Part shown: one piece after another, positions 1 to 9,005 of the stretch
How positions within the stretch are numbered: position 1 is the stretch's first letter
Layout of the letters: the number at the start of each line of letters is the position of its first letter
From: G963675935 sp963675935
GTDB lineage: Bacteria; Planctomycetota; Planctomycetia; Pirellulales; Thermoguttaceae
Assembly: GCA_963675935.2 (NCBI GenBank)
Contig: OY780964.2
Span: forward strand, 1 to 64,000
Length of the DNA: 64,000 nucleotides
Reading direction: 5' to 3'
Notes under the pieces: model-generated
What the model was told of the DNA's origin: nothing
The model's input: the letters and a program-made list of their open reading frames with translations, nothing else
The model's database searches: none
Translations under genes and position numbers: made by a program

Positions 1-183
1 CGCGCACTGTCCATGACTGACCTCCTGGATATCGTTTGCCCCACGATTCCAGAATACCAGACCATGCAAGATGTAGTTCACAGGACGGACACGAACGACT
101 GCGCGATTAGAGAAGGCTGGCCAGCCATTGAAAGATTGAAAGAATACGGCGTTTTTACCGCCCACCCTCTATCTTTTTCATAG
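1..183 (+). CDS. C-terminal part of an unrecognised protein (cut by window edge)
   Basis: An open frame runs from base 1 to a TAG at 181-183 and would encode the last 60 residues of a protein that starts outside the window. The composition looks like a real soluble protein (mixed acidic and hydrophobic residues, e.g. MTDLLDIVCPTIPEYQ). I do not recognise the family. It reads towards a decayed accessory region, so it may itself be a remnant. Confidence 0.35.
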   Translation, partial: RALSMTDLLDIVCPTIPEYQTMQDVVHRTDTNDCAIREGWPAIERLKEYGVFTAHPLSFS

Positions 184-309
184 ACCGTCTTCTGAAACTC
201 GCAACACGGCAAAAGTCGCCCATTGTAAGGGTGCTGCGAAACGGGGCATCCTTACAATGGGCCGTAATGGCATCTATGGGCCTTGCATATCCAAGGCACT
301 TCGCCGGCG

Positions 310-700
310 TCAATGGCTCAAGACTGGAACCTTGCGGCCTGATTGCTCGTACTGCTCGAACGTCATTTCGCAAATGGCTCCGCTGTTTATGTCAACAATC
401 CGTGCTACTGGAAACTTGCTCTCGCCTTTTGCCGTCGGGTGAAAGCAAATGGCCACGACCGGCCGCACATTTTCCAGAACGATGCACGACTGCCCAAGGA
501 AAAAACTGGTTTGCTTCGTCGTCGGCCATTTCGTCAGGACTGTCCAACCAAAGCCCAAACGAGAAACGAAAGAAGTCCTCGGCCGCCTTTTGGGAACTCG
601 CAACGCCATAGAAATTGTCCATTGTAATCGACCCGCTTGGGCGGGTGATGAACTCCACGCAGAACGTCTGACGCACAGGGCAATCATTTGAGGCCGTGGA
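310..700 (-). pseudogene. Decayed hypothetical gene with an apparent frameshift
   Basis: Two overlapping minus-strand frames each look protein-like over different parts. The upstream part contains FCVEFITRPSGSITMDNF and then FFRFSFGLWLDSPDEMA. The downstream part contains RPVVAICFHPTAKGESKFP and ends at a stop at 310-312. Joining them needs one frameshift near base 500. No good start codon is visible. A related stretch (STLTMGDFCRVASF) is encoded on the same strand near 200-240, and at the DNA level an imperfect copy of about 30 bp (CTCGCAAC...CCATTGTAA) occurs at 197-226 and 597-628. Family unknown; I read it as debris of an accessory gene. Confidence 0.3.
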
Positions 701-792
701 ACCACACGCAGCACGACGCTTCGTTACACGAATCATTCTTACGCTCCATCTCGAAAAAACAACGCAAAAAGCCCACCGGACCACCCGGCAGG

Positions 793-1071
793 TCAAGAAG
801 GCACATGCTCAAAAGCCGAATTGCCGCCATTGCCCCGGCAACTCGCCATGTCGGACTGTGGAACAACGTCTGCTGTCCGAACGGTTGAAAGAATTTGCTG
901 TCGGGTTTCCTCGGGCAGGCTGGCCCACGCCGCTACAACAGCCGCCAAGTCGGGGGGGATTGAGGCGGATTGTGCGCCAACTGTGCCGGATTCTGTGCCG
1001 CCTGTTTCGGAAAATGGCTTATTTCCCGGTGTTTTTGGGGGTGGTCCGAGTCCCTCATCGCCCACTTGCAA
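793..1071 (-). CDS. Small ORF overlapping the 3' end of the recombinase relic
   Basis: A 92-codon minus-strand frame overlaps the 3' end of the tyrosine recombinase relic in another frame. Its N-terminus (VGDEGLGPPPK) resembles a stretch often met just after planctomycete integrase genes, and its middle (PPDLAAVVAAWASLPEETR) resembles the C-terminal tail of such integrases. It may be a frameshifted tail of the integrase or a small overlapping gene. No function can be assigned. Confidence 0.35.
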   Translation of the reverse strand: MQVGDEGLGPPPKTPGNKPFSETGGTESGTVGAQSASIPPDLAAVVAAWASLPEETRQQILSTVRTADVVPQSDMASCRGNGGNSAFEHVPS

Positions 1072-2065
1072 GGCCCGTTGACTACCGTTGTCAGCGGGTC
1101 TTTTTCTTTGACTGTGTTAGCACTTACGGCGACGAGTGCGGTTTTCTCCGTGTTGTCCCCGTTGGTGGCAATCTTGTCCAGAATTGACCCCAATATGCTC
1201 GTTTTGCCGGTAGTTGGTGCAAGCGTTGGTGCAAGCGGCGAAGTAGGCGACTTTGTTGAAACTACTGGAGTTACGTTCGGTTGCAGTGTACGGGCGTCGA
1301 TGTCTTCGGCAATCGCGTTTTCTGTCCCAGTGGCCCGATAGGTTGCGGCAGCAATGCCATACTGCCCATCTTTCCCGCCAAGAGGCAATGACGGGAGAGT
1401 ATCCATAGCCCCCGCAACGTCCAAGAGCTTCGGATCGGTGTAGACGTTCATCGTCAAGTCGATCTTGGAATGGCGCATTGCGGCTTGTGCCGTTCGCGGC
1501 AACACCCCGCCCTTGCTCAACAGTGTGCCGAAGGTATGGCGAAGGGCATGAACGTCAACCGTCCGACCGCGTTCGTCGCGGGTGTCGATCTTCCACTTGC
1601 CCGGCGACACCTCCACCCGGCGAGCAATGCCGGCGGCAACAAGGTCGCGGTCGAGAATCCGCACCAGCCCGGCGGGCACGGTAAACAACGGCATATCAGA
1701 CGGCAACGACGACGCGGTCACGGCCCGCAAAATCGCTCTGGTTGCAATTCCCGCGTTTCTGGTGTTTGGGGTCGAATTGAACGGCCGGAACACGTTGGGC
1801 GGCTTCCTGCAAAGCCGTTGCCTTGTCGGCGAGCCATTCACGAAGATCGGCGGCAAGATCAGCCCGAAGCGGGATTGTCGATCCCTCCCGATTCTTTTCG
1901 TCGGCCGCGTTCAAGATCAGGTAGGGCATCGCGACATCGTAACCGTTCACGGGTCGGTGGACGAAAAGTAGCAGGCACACTCCGTGTGGGCCGCTAAAAA
2001 CAGGGAGGAATGTGCCAAAAACTGGTCTTGGTCATTAGGACGTTTTTTGTTCCACTACGGTTTTT

Positions 2066-2323
2066 GTGAGTACCAAGGAGTTGTTCATGAAAGCCGTCTT
2101 GGAAGACATTGGTTATTCAAGCCCGCCCCACAAGTTGCTGGCGTTCTTCGAGAAGAGCCGCGATCAGTGGAAGACCAAGGCCTTGAAACGCAAACAGCGC
2201 ATTCGGCAATTGGAAAAACGCGTTGCCGAACTGAAAGCCAGTCGGCACAAGTGGAAAGAGAAAGCCCAGAAACAGTGTGGCAGCCCCATCTCGCATGAAG
2301 ACCGAAAACAAAAAAGAGCCTGA
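2066..2323 (+). CDS. First ORF of the IS, coiled-coil N-terminal region of the transposase
   Basis: An 85-codon frame starts at an ATG and overlaps the large transposase frame by 47 bp. Residues 28-68 are very rich in Lys, Arg, Glu and Gln (SRDQWKTKALKRKQRIRQLE), as expected of a DNA-binding or oligomerising coiled coil found at the N-terminus of some DDE transposases. The overlap contains a run of six A (in ACAAAAAAGAG near 2310-2317). A +1 ribosomal shift or transcriptional slippage there would fuse the two frames; translation coupling is the alternative. No separate function is known. Confidence 0.6.
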   Translation: MSTKELFMKAVLEDIGYSSPPHKLLAFFEKSRDQWKTKALKRKQRIRQLEKRVAELKASRHKWKEKAQKQCGSPISHEDRKQKRA

Positions 2324-3683
2324 GCCTTGTCCGGCTTCCGCGAACTCCGCCACGGCGGCTCTGGAGGTAACGCCGCTGCCCGGGCACCAATTCGGCACGG
2401 GCATGATCTCGCTGTTTGCGGACTTGGTGTTGAAGGCGGCCACCAGTCAGCGCGCCGCGGCGGGCGTGCTGCAATTGGTGGGAAAATACCTGACCGGCGT
2501 GGTGCGGGTGCCCTGCGCCAATGCGGGCCGTCTGTGGCTGATGCGGTTGGGACTTTTCGAACTGCTGCGGAAGAAAAAAGCCGCCCCGGATTGGGTATGG
2601 ATTATGGACCACACGGTGCAGCTTGGGCCGCACAAGTGCTTGGTGATCGTCGGCGTACGGCTTTCGGCGTGGCGGCGGAAAAAGGCGCCCTTGGAACACG
2701 AGGATTTGTCGCTGCTGAGACTGGTTCCCATGCGGCAGTCTACCGCCACTGCGGTGGCAGAACAACTGGAAGCGACGAGGAAGGAGATGGGCGTCGTGCC
2801 TGCGGCGGTCCTCAGCGACGAAGGCGCGGAACTAAAAAGCGGCATGGCTCTGTTCCGAGCGCACTCGCCCGTGGCGCGGCGGGTGCCGCATGTCTTTGAC
2901 ATCAAGCACAAGGTGGCGATTCTGCTCAAACGAGAGTTGCACAACGATGCAGCGTGGCAATCCTTCGTCACCCACACCAACCGCACGAAGCTACAAACCA
3001 CCTTGACGGAATTGGCGTTTCTGGTTCCGCCCAGTTTGCGAACCAAGGCACGCTATATGAATCTGGACACGTTGGTCAACTGGGGAAGCCGGGCGTTGGC
3101 CTACCTGGACGCCCCGCGAGACCTTCCCGGGCAGACGGTCGATCGCAAGAAGCTGCGGCAGAAACTGGGGTGGCTTAGCGAGTACCGTTCGGCGTTGGCT
3201 GCCTGGACCGAACTGCTGGCCGTCGCGGAACAGGCAGTCCGTTACGTCCGCAAAAAAGGGTATCATTGTCATGCGGCCAAGGAATTGAAAAGTCGCTTGC
3301 TTCTCCTGGCGCGCACGCCGAGCGGTCTTCGCCTGCAAGCGGGGATTGTGCAGTTTGTCAAGGAACAATCTCGATGGGTCAAAAAAGGGCGGCATCTGTT
3401 GGGCAGCAGTGAGGTTTTGGAGTCGCTCTTGGGCAAATACAAGCGTATTCAAGGAACGCACAGTAAGGGAGGCATGACCGGATCACTGCTGAACATTGGA
3501 GCTGCGGTTACGCACAAAACCTCGGACACCCTACAACAAGCATTTGCCACCGTGCCGGTTGCCGCGGTGGGGAAGTGGATCCGAGAAAACCTCGGCTTAA
3601 CGATCCCTGTTCAGCAGGCCATCGCCTTTCAAGGGAACAAAATCTGTCCGAACAACAAAACATTCCTTACACCAAGTTTTTAG
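2277..3683 (+). CDS. DDE transposase of the IS at 1939-3731
   Basis: The 468-residue product has the layout of a DDE/RNase H-fold transposase. A first Asp lies at about residue 111 (DWVWIMDHTVQLG), a second at about 181 (AAVLSDEGAELKSG), and a likely Glu near residue 380 (SSEVLESLLGKYKRIQG). A lysine-rich insertion and an RVPHVFDIKHKVA stretch lie between them. The stop codon falls inside the right inverted repeat. No internal stop is present, so it may be active. Function: cutting and joining of the element's ends; because these ends resemble those of nearby palindromic elements it may also move them. The exact IS family is not recognised. Confidence 0.75.
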   Translation: MAAPSRMKTENKKEPEPCPASANSATAALEVTPLPGHQFGTGMISLFADLVLKAATSQRAAAGVLQLVGKYLTGVVRVPCANAGRLWLMRLGLFELLRKKKAAPDWVWIMDHTVQLGPHKCLVIVGVRLSAWRRKKAPLEHEDLSLLRLVPMRQSTATAVAEQLEATRKEMGVVPAAVLSDEGAELKSGMALFRAHSPVARRVPHVFDIKHKVAILLKRELHNDAAWQSFVTHTNRTKLQTTLTELAFLVPPSLRTKARYMNLDTLVNWGSRALAYLDAPRDLPGQTVDRKKLRQKLGWLSEYRSALAAWTELLAVAEQAVRYVRKKGYHCHAAKELKSRLLLLARTPSGLRLQAGIVQFVKEQSRWVKKGRHLLGSSEVLESLLGKYKRIQGTHSKGGMTGSLLNIGAAVTHKTSDTLQQAFATVPVAAVGKWIRENLGLTIPVQQAIAFQGNKICPNNKTFLTPSF

Positions 3684-3886
3684 CGGCCCACACTCCGTGT
3701 GCCTGCTACTTTTCAGACCGTGAGCGCTTGCCGCGACATCAAGCACACATTGCCCAACAGTAATGGAAGCCAGTTCGCCTTTGCGAAGGCCAGTCAATAC
3801 CAGCGTCTTGTAGATCAAGGTCCGTTCCCACGATTGAGGTTTCGCCGCTGGTTTTGAAACGGCTGACCTGATTATCTCTTTGCCGA

Positions 3887-5053
3887 TTATCCCGCCGACC
3901 AATCGGGATCGGGTTTCACGCAGACGTTCGGCACAATGCTGCCTTGCAGGGCCGCAACGGCCGCTTCGGCCGCCGCAACGCCCGCCGCATCGACGTGGGC
4001 CTCGATCGAAATCTCGAACCGTCGCGTCTCGCCGGGCGCCAACACGGCCACTCGCCCCTTTTCCTTCTCGAACGATCGCCGATTCGGAAAGTTGGTCGCT
4101 GGCTCGATGCCGGTCACGTAGCCGTCGGCCACGGCCTGCCGCTGCTTCCACTGGGTGAAACAGGGCAACTGCCGCTTGTTGAACTTCAGGCTCACGCCCC
4201 GCGAGCCATCGGCCGCGCGCAACAATACGCGGGTTTGCCCGGCGGAATCGGCCGCCAGATCGAAGAAGAAGCATGCCTCGGCCAAGCCCGGCGTTTCCGG
4301 ATCGTAGACGTTCCAATGGTCCATTTCGGCCGCGGCCAGCGAGTCGCGCGGCGCGATCTTTGCGACGGGCGCCACGAGCCGCGCCCCCGGCCCGACCAGC
4401 GGCACACCGAAATTCGTGTGATAAAGCAATTCCAACTCGCCCGGCTCGGCCGAGAGGTTGGTCACTTCGTCGGCGATGGTCACGCCCGGTTGTCCGACCT
4501 TCGTGCGCAAGGTCGATGTCAGACGCAGCTTGTTGGCGAACATCCGCGACTCGTCGACGACGCCGGTCACGGCGATTTCGCCCGAGTCGCTGTCGATCGA
4601 AACTTCGACCTTATGGGCGGGCGTGTTGGCAATTTTGCCGTGCAGCGGATAGCGGAGCGCGCCGGAAGGCGAGAACTCCGGCGATCCGTTGCTTTCCAAT
4701 CCGGCGCGGACGCACAGTTCATCGAAGCCGGCAAGCCAGCCCAGGCCGGTCCCTTCCCACAGCGGGACGAATGCCGGATGAACCGGTCCCTTGACGGGCG
4801 ACCGCCACCCGAGTTGCACGGGTCCGCAGTCGGCTCGCCAGAGTCCCATCCCGCGGGTTGGAATGGCGACGAAGCGGAACCGTCCGTTATCGACTTCGAC
4901 GACATCGACGCCCTCGCGCCGTCCGCCGTGAAGGGTGCGTTTTGTCACCGAGTAGCCGCGGGCCAAGCCGCCGACCTGATCGGGGCCGAGGTGGAGCTGG
5001 TCCAAGTGGATGTCGGCGTCGACGTCGGTGAGCGTCCAGTTTTTTCGGGCCAT
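3887..5053 (-). CDS. DUF4432 family (aldose 1-epimerase-like) protein
   Basis: The 388-residue protein matches the DUF4432 group, which has a galactose-mutarotase-like beta-sandwich fold. Recognisable parts are FVAIPTRGMGLWRADCG near residue 80, the HPAFVPLWEGTGLGWLAGFDE stretch in two halves near residues 110-130, LLYHTNFGVPLVGPGA near 220 and CFTQWKQRQAVADGYVTGIEP in the last third. These enzymes are thought to bind sugars; the substrate is unknown. It is divergently placed to the cupin gene at 5339 and begins a run of sugar-related genes, so it probably acts in the same pathway. Its stop codon abuts the integrase relic. Confidence 0.8.
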   Translation of the reverse strand: MARKNWTLTDVDADIHLDQLHLGPDQVGGLARGYSVTKRTLHGGRREGVDVVEVDNGRFRFVAIPTRGMGLWRADCGPVQLGWRSPVKGPVHPAFVPLWEGTGLGWLAGFDELCVRAGLESNGSPEFSPSGALRYPLHGKIANTPAHKVEVSIDSDSGEIAVTGVVDESRMFANKLRLTSTLRTKVGQPGVTIADEVTNLSAEPGELELLYHTNFGVPLVGPGARLVAPVAKIAPRDSLAAAEMDHWNVYDPETPGLAEACFFFDLAADSAGQTRVLLRAADGSRGVSLKFNKRQLPCFTQWKQRQAVADGYVTGIEPATNFPNRRSFEKEKGRVAVLAPGETRRFEISIEAHVDAAGVAAAEAAVAALQGSIVPNVCVKPDPDWSAG

Positions 5054-5338
5054 GGCGGTTGAACTCCCAATGGTTTTGGTGGAATGAGGAGATTCTACAC
5101 AATGTTCTAGGGTAAATACCAGGGCGCATCGGCGGGATCATGCGCAAAAAACACATCGTCGCGGACAAAATGGACATTGCCCTTTCGGTGGTTTGCGTTG
5201 AACATGGACTACTTGCTAATCGAGTTTGATGGGGATAAAACAACGTGCGGACTGAACATCTATAATAGGGCCGCTTTGCGAACCCGCCGGGTTGAAGCGG
5301 CAAATTCCACCAGGACATTATTTGGAGAACCAACGACC

Positions 5339-6589
5339 ATGTGTGCATCGAAGATCGTGAAACGAGACAATGTAGCGACGATTTTAGGCCGCGCTTTGGA
5401 CGCCAACGACGGCCTGTTGCGTCTAACGCCCAACTGGGTGCCCCGCAGCTTCTTGCATCCCGGCAAACGGATCAAATTGGCCCCGACCGATTGGTATGCC
5501 CTGGGCACGCATCGCGGCGGCATTGACGAGCGATGGTTCGCTTGCACCACCGAGGCCGCCAACGAAGGCCGCGCCTGGGACGAGGGTCTGAGCTACTGCG
5601 TATTCGAAGGCGAGCGATTCCTGTTGCGCGACGCCGTCGAAGAGGGCGGCGCAAAGGTTGTCGGAAAGGCGATTTGGGAGAAATACAAACGGTGGCCTGT
5701 CTTCTCGAAGTTTTTCGACAACATGGGTCCCATCCCGCATCACATGCACCAGCAGACCAAGGACGCCGTGCTGACCGGCCAGCAGGGCAAGCCCGAGTGC
5801 TATTATTTCCCGCCGCAATTGAACGCCGCTGAAAATCATTTCGATTACACGTTCATGGGTTTGGAGCCGGGCACGACGAAGGCCGACGTGCGCCGCTGCC
5901 TCGAAAATTGGGATAAGGGCGACAACGGCATTCTCGATCTGGCGAAGGCATATCGCCTGAAGCCCGGAACCGGCTGGATGATTCCGGCCGGCGTGTTGCA
6001 CGCGCCCGGTTCGCTTTGCACTTACGAGCCGCAGTGGGGCTCCGACGTTTTTGGCATGTACCAGTCGCTGGTCGAGGGCCGCGAGGTGCCGTGGAGCCTG
6101 CTGGTGAAGGACGTGCCGAAGGAGAAGCACCGCGATCTCGATTTCATCGTCGAGCAGCTTGCCTGGGAAAAGAACGTCGATCCGCATTTCAAGGAGAGCA
6201 ACTACGTCGAGCCGATCATCGACCCGGAGCGGTCCGGCCCCGGTTACACCGATCGTTGGATCGACTACGGCCGTTTCGATGGCGAGCAGTTGGTGTCGGC
6301 GAAAGAGTTGACTGTCATGCCGGGCGCCAAGTGTGTACTAAAAGACCCCGGCGCGAGCGGTTGGATCACGGTTCAAGGCGCGGGCAGGATGGGCAAGTTG
6401 GAGATTCAGGCCCCGGTGATGATCCACTTCGGCGAGGAGCCGTGGGACGAAGTGTATATTACGCATGACGCGGCGAACGCCGGGATCGAGATCGAGAACA
6501 CCGGCGGCGAGCCGTTGGTCGGTCTGCGTTATTTCGGACCTGCCGTGCATAAGAACATGCCGGAGATCGGAGATCATCGGAAGAAGTAG
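5339..6589 (+). CDS. Cupin / mannose-6-phosphate-isomerase-like protein
   Basis: I place the start at the ATG at 5339 because GGAGA lies 10-11 bases upstream and homologue-like sequence begins there (MCASKIVKRDNVATILG); a longer upstream frame exists but has no ribosome site. The 416-residue product has a cupin-type core with IPHHMHQQTKDAV (His pair) and a second half with PAGVLHAPGS and MIHFGEEPWDEVYITH, as in sugar-phosphate isomerase-like cupins. A metal-bound isomerase or sugar-binding role is likely. A TATAAT at 5261-5266 is a possible -10 box. It is divergent from the DUF4432 gene and lies before the sugar isomerase and Gfo/Idh genes. Confidence 0.7.
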   Translation: MCASKIVKRDNVATILGRALDANDGLLRLTPNWVPRSFLHPGKRIKLAPTDWYALGTHRGGIDERWFACTTEAANEGRAWDEGLSYCVFEGERFLLRDAVEEGGAKVVGKAIWEKYKRWPVFSKFFDNMGPIPHHMHQQTKDAVLTGQQGKPECYYFPPQLNAAENHFDYTFMGLEPGTTKADVRRCLENWDKGDNGILDLAKAYRLKPGTGWMIPAGVLHAPGSLCTYEPQWGSDVFGMYQSLVEGREVPWSLLVKDVPKEKHRDLDFIVEQLAWEKNVDPHFKESNYVEPIIDPERSGPGYTDRWIDYGRFDGEQLVSAKELTVMPGAKCVLKDPGASGWITVQGAGRMGKLEIQAPVMIHFGEEPWDEVYITHDAANAGIEIENTGGEPLVGLRYFGPAVHKNMPEIGDHRKK

Positions 6590-6674
6590 CCGTCGGTTTT
6601 CCCCTCTCCCATTCGACGGGAGAGGGGGAACGGGGCAGGGCGTTGTATTGGAAGTTCTGTACGATCGTGGTGGT

Positions 6675-7877
6675 ATGATGGCGACAAAGAAGAAAACGAC
6701 GGCGATTGCGCGGCGAATAGAAACGCAATCTGCGCCGGAGTCGCAATCCGCTTTGCCGCCGGGCTATGGCGAACTGTTGGAAGACCTCAAGAGTCGCATT
6801 CTGCGAACGCAAGTTCGCGCGGCCGTGGCCGCCAGTCGGGAGTTGATTCGCCTTTACTGGGACATCGGCCGGGAGATCGTCCAGCGTCAGGAACGGGAGG
6901 GCTGGGGCGCCAAGGTGATCGGCCAATTGGCGGCTGACCTTCAGAAGGCATTTCCGGGCACAGCGGGCTTCTCGCGGGCTAACATCCACCGTATGCGAGC
7001 GTTCTATCTTGCTTATACGAAAGGACTTGCAATTGTCGTGCAGCCTGCACGACAATTGGCAGGCGAAGTTGTCTCGCAACCTGCACGACAATTGGAGAAC
7101 CAGTCGGCTGCGATCGTTCCGGTCCCGGACGGAGTGAATCTGCCACAGATTGCGACAGAAATTCCTTGGTATCACAACGTCGTTCTCATCGAGAAGATCA
7201 AAAATCCCGACCAGCGGCTCTGGTATGCCGAAAAAGTCGTCCAACACGGTTGGTCTCGCGCGATTCTCGTGCATCAGATCGAACTGGACCTTTACGGCCG
7301 CGAGGGCCAAGCGATCACCAATTTCTCCGAAACGCTGCCATCGGTGCAATCGGATCTGGCTCAGCAAATCCTCAAAGACCCCTACGTCTTTGATTTTCTT
7401 ACGTTGACCGACAAAGCTCGGGAGCGGAAATTGCAGCAAGGTTTGTTGGAACACCTTCGCGACTTCATGCTGGAACTCGGCGTCGGTTTCGCCTTTGTCG
7501 GGAGCCAATACCATTTGGAGGTCGATGAAAAGGACTATTACATCGACTTGCTTTTCTACCATCTGACGCTTCGGTCGTTCGTTGTAATTGACCTAAAGGT
7601 GGAGGAGTTCAAGCCGGAGTTCGCCGGCAAGATGAACTTCTACCTGTCCGCCGTGGACGACCGGCTTTGCCATGCCGACGACCAACCGAGCATCGGCATC
7701 ATCCTTTGCAAGGCACGCGACAAGGTGACGGTGGAATATGCCTTGCGCGACACCCGAAAGCCCATTGGCGTCTCGAAATATCGACTTACCGCCGCCCTGC
7801 CGAAAGAATTGAAGACCAGTTTGCCCAGCATCGAACAGTTGGAAGAAGAGTTGAATTCCATTCATTCCGACCCCTGA
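6675..7877 (+). CDS. DUF1016 family (YhcG-like, PDDEXK nuclease) protein
   Basis: Two ATGs in tandem (6675, 6678) open a 400-residue protein. The N-terminal half is the DUF1016 helical domain (IGREIVQRQEREGWGAKVI, then FSRANIHRMRAFYLAY). The C-terminal half carries the nuclease-type core: IPWYHNVVLIEKIK, LVHQIELDLYGREG and then YYIDLLFYHLTLRSFVVIDLK, where Asp and the D-x-K pattern fit PDDEXK enzymes. The family is linked to mobile and restriction-like loci; the exact role is not established. Between the halves lies a repeat-built linker (residues about 119-142). It interrupts an otherwise sugar-related gene run, which suggests acquisition. Confidence 0.8.
   Translation: MMATKKKTTAIARRIETQSAPESQSALPPGYGELLEDLKSRILRTQVRAAVAASRELIRLYWDIGREIVQRQEREGWGAKVIGQLAADLQKAFPGTAGFSRANIHRMRAFYLAYTKGLAIVVQPARQLAGEVVSQPARQLENQSAAIVPVPDGVNLPQIATEIPWYHNVVLIEKIKNPDQRLWYAEKVVQHGWSRAILVHQIELDLYGREGQAITNFSETLPSVQSDLAQQILKDPYVFDFLTLTDKARERKLQQGLLEHLRDFMLELGVGFAFVGSQYHLEVDEKDYYIDLLFYHLTLRSFVVIDLKVEEFKPEFAGKMNFYLSAVDDRLCHADDQPSIGIILCKARDKVTVEYALRDTRKPIGVSKYRLTAALPKELKTSLPSIEQLEEELNSIHSDP
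7028..7097 (+). repeat. Palindromic repeat inside the DUF1016 gene
   Basis: CAATTGTCGTGCAGCCTGCACGACAATTGG forms an almost perfect palindrome (read in two halves, each under 20 bases), and CCTGCACGACAATTGG occurs again about 35 bases later. In protein terms it gives two copies of QPARQL in the interdomain linker. The repeat keeps the frame open. Confidence 0.7.
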
Positions 7878-7896
7878 CCCCTGAACCCTTACTCCC

Positions 7897-8952
7897 ATGA
7901 CCCAATCGCACTCGAACAACTTCCCCAAACTTCACAACGCGGCGTGGCCCGGGCTGGTCGGCAAGGGCAACGGCGGCGAGCCGCCCATTGAACTCGACAC
8001 GATGCTCGACTTGACCGCCGCGGCCGAGGTCGAGGGCGTCCGGTTCGACGGAGTCGATCTGTTCCTCTGCGAACCACACGTCAGCATCGACGCCGATGAC
8101 GGCGAGCTGCGGCGGCTGGCCGACAAAGCCAGGGCGAGAAATCTTGAGATCGGCTCGGTTGTCGCGCCCGTCTGGGGCGGCACCGGCGGCGGCTCGGCGA
8201 TGGGCGACCGCAAGGACCGCGAGCGGTTCCTCACCCAGGTCAAAAAAGCCTGCCAAATCGCCGAAAAGTTGCGCGAAATGGGCATTCGGCCCAACGGCGT
8301 CGTGCGGATCGACTCGGCCTGCGGCGTCGCGGAATGGGCCGCCGATCCCGACGATAACCAAAAACGCATTGCCGAAACCTTCCGCGAGGCGTGCAATGTG
8401 GCCGAGGACCACGGCGAGCGATTGGCCGCCGAGGGCGAAATCTGCTGGGGCGGAATGCACAGTTGGCGGCGCATGGTCGAACTGCTCGAAACGGTCGATC
8501 GTCCGAAAACCCTGGGCTTTCAGGCCGACATGTCGCACACGCTTCTGTATCTGCTCGGCTACAACGCGCCGGAAGACGCCCTGCTGCCCGAGGGTTTCGA
8601 TTGGCGGGATCAAGCCCAATTCGACGAAGCCTACGACACGCTCACTGCGGCATTGCGCCCGTGGACGATCGACTTCCACGTCGCCCAGAACGACGGCACG
8701 GTCCACGGCTCCGGTTCGCACGACAAGACCGGGCGGCACTGCCTAGCCACCGATCCGAACGGCAAGCTCGACATCACGCGATGCGCCGGCCGTTGGCTGC
8801 GCGACAGCAATGGTCAGCTGACAAAGACGATTCGCCATCTCTGCTGGGACGGCTGCATGTTCCCGAACGCCGTGATGATGAAGCGGCAGACGTGGAACGA
8901 CATTTTGCGGGCGATGATCGCGGTGCGAGAGGCGCATGGATGGCAAGAGTAA
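7897..8952 (+). CDS. Sugar phosphate isomerase/epimerase, TIM-barrel
   Basis: A 351-residue protein starts 19 bases after the DUF1016 stop. It has the pattern of xylose-isomerase-like TIM-barrel enzymes: alternating strands with GVRFDGVDLFLCEPHVSI near the N-terminus, RNLEIGSVVAPVWGGTGGG, then metal-ligand type acidic and His residues in EGEICWGGMHSW, GFQADMSHTLLYLLGYN and IDFHVAQNDGTVHGSGSHD. Such enzymes isomerise or epimerise small sugars or inositols with a divalent metal. The Gfo/Idh dehydrogenase follows 53 bases downstream, a pairing typical of inositol- or rare-sugar catabolism. Substrate unknown. Confidence 0.8.
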   Translation: MTQSHSNNFPKLHNAAWPGLVGKGNGGEPPIELDTMLDLTAAAEVEGVRFDGVDLFLCEPHVSIDADDGELRRLADKARARNLEIGSVVAPVWGGTGGGSAMGDRKDRERFLTQVKKACQIAEKLREMGIRPNGVVRIDSACGVAEWAADPDDNQKRIAETFREACNVAEDHGERLAAEGEICWGGMHSWRRMVELLETVDRPKTLGFQADMSHTLLYLLGYNAPEDALLPEGFDWRDQAQFDEAYDTLTAALRPWTIDFHVAQNDGTVHGSGSHDKTGRHCLATDPNGKLDITRCAGRWLRDSNGQLTKTIRHLCWDGCMFPNAVMMKRQTWNDILRAMIAVREAHGWQE

Positions 8953-9005
8953 CGACATTTTGATTTCAACATTCGACATTTTCATTTTCACCCGAGGACT
9001 TCATA

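Larger units (their letters stand above)
1939..3731. mobile_element. Complete insertion sequence, 1793 bp, 9-bp target duplication
   Basis: The element is flanked by the exact 9-bp direct repeat CGCGACATC (1930-1938 and 3732-3740). Its left end begins GTAACCGTTCACGG and its right end, reverse-complemented, begins GCAAGCGCTCACGG (11 of 14 identical). A second inverted-repeat block lies inside each end: GAAAAGTAGCAGGCACAC, three variable bases, then GTGTGGGCCGC (from 1963 on the left, from 3714 on the right). It encodes two overlapping frames, 2066-2323 and 2277-3683. The GTAA-type ends recall the IS66 group, whose duplications are usually 8 bp, but the transposase does not look like a typical IS66 TnpC, so the family is left open. 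It splits the integrase gene and looks recently inserted because both ends and the duplication are intact. Confidence 0.9.
933..3880 (-). pseudogene. Tyrosine recombinase (phage-type integrase) pseudogene, split by an IS
   Basis: The minus strand carries pieces of one tyrosine recombinase. The first piece (about 3880-3732) holds the first catalytic arginine box, TLIYKTLVLTGLRKGELAS. The second piece (1938-1740) continues with LNAADEKNREGSTIPLRADL. After a frameshift between about 1700 and 1790 a third piece (to 933) holds the HxxR box (VHALRHTFGTLLSKGG), the last histidine region (AAMRHSKIDLTMNVYTDP) and, in place, the Tyr nucleophile. Removing the inserted element at 1939-3731 with one copy of its 9-bp target duplication restores VLDVAMPYLIL in frame. 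The N-terminal core-binding domain is missing, so the gene was already truncated. It is certainly inactive. Confidence 0.85.

Noticed and set aside
5177..5338. Longer N-terminus of the cupin protein
   Set aside because: No ribosome site before 5177; GGAGA before ATG 5339 and family-like sequence from there on.
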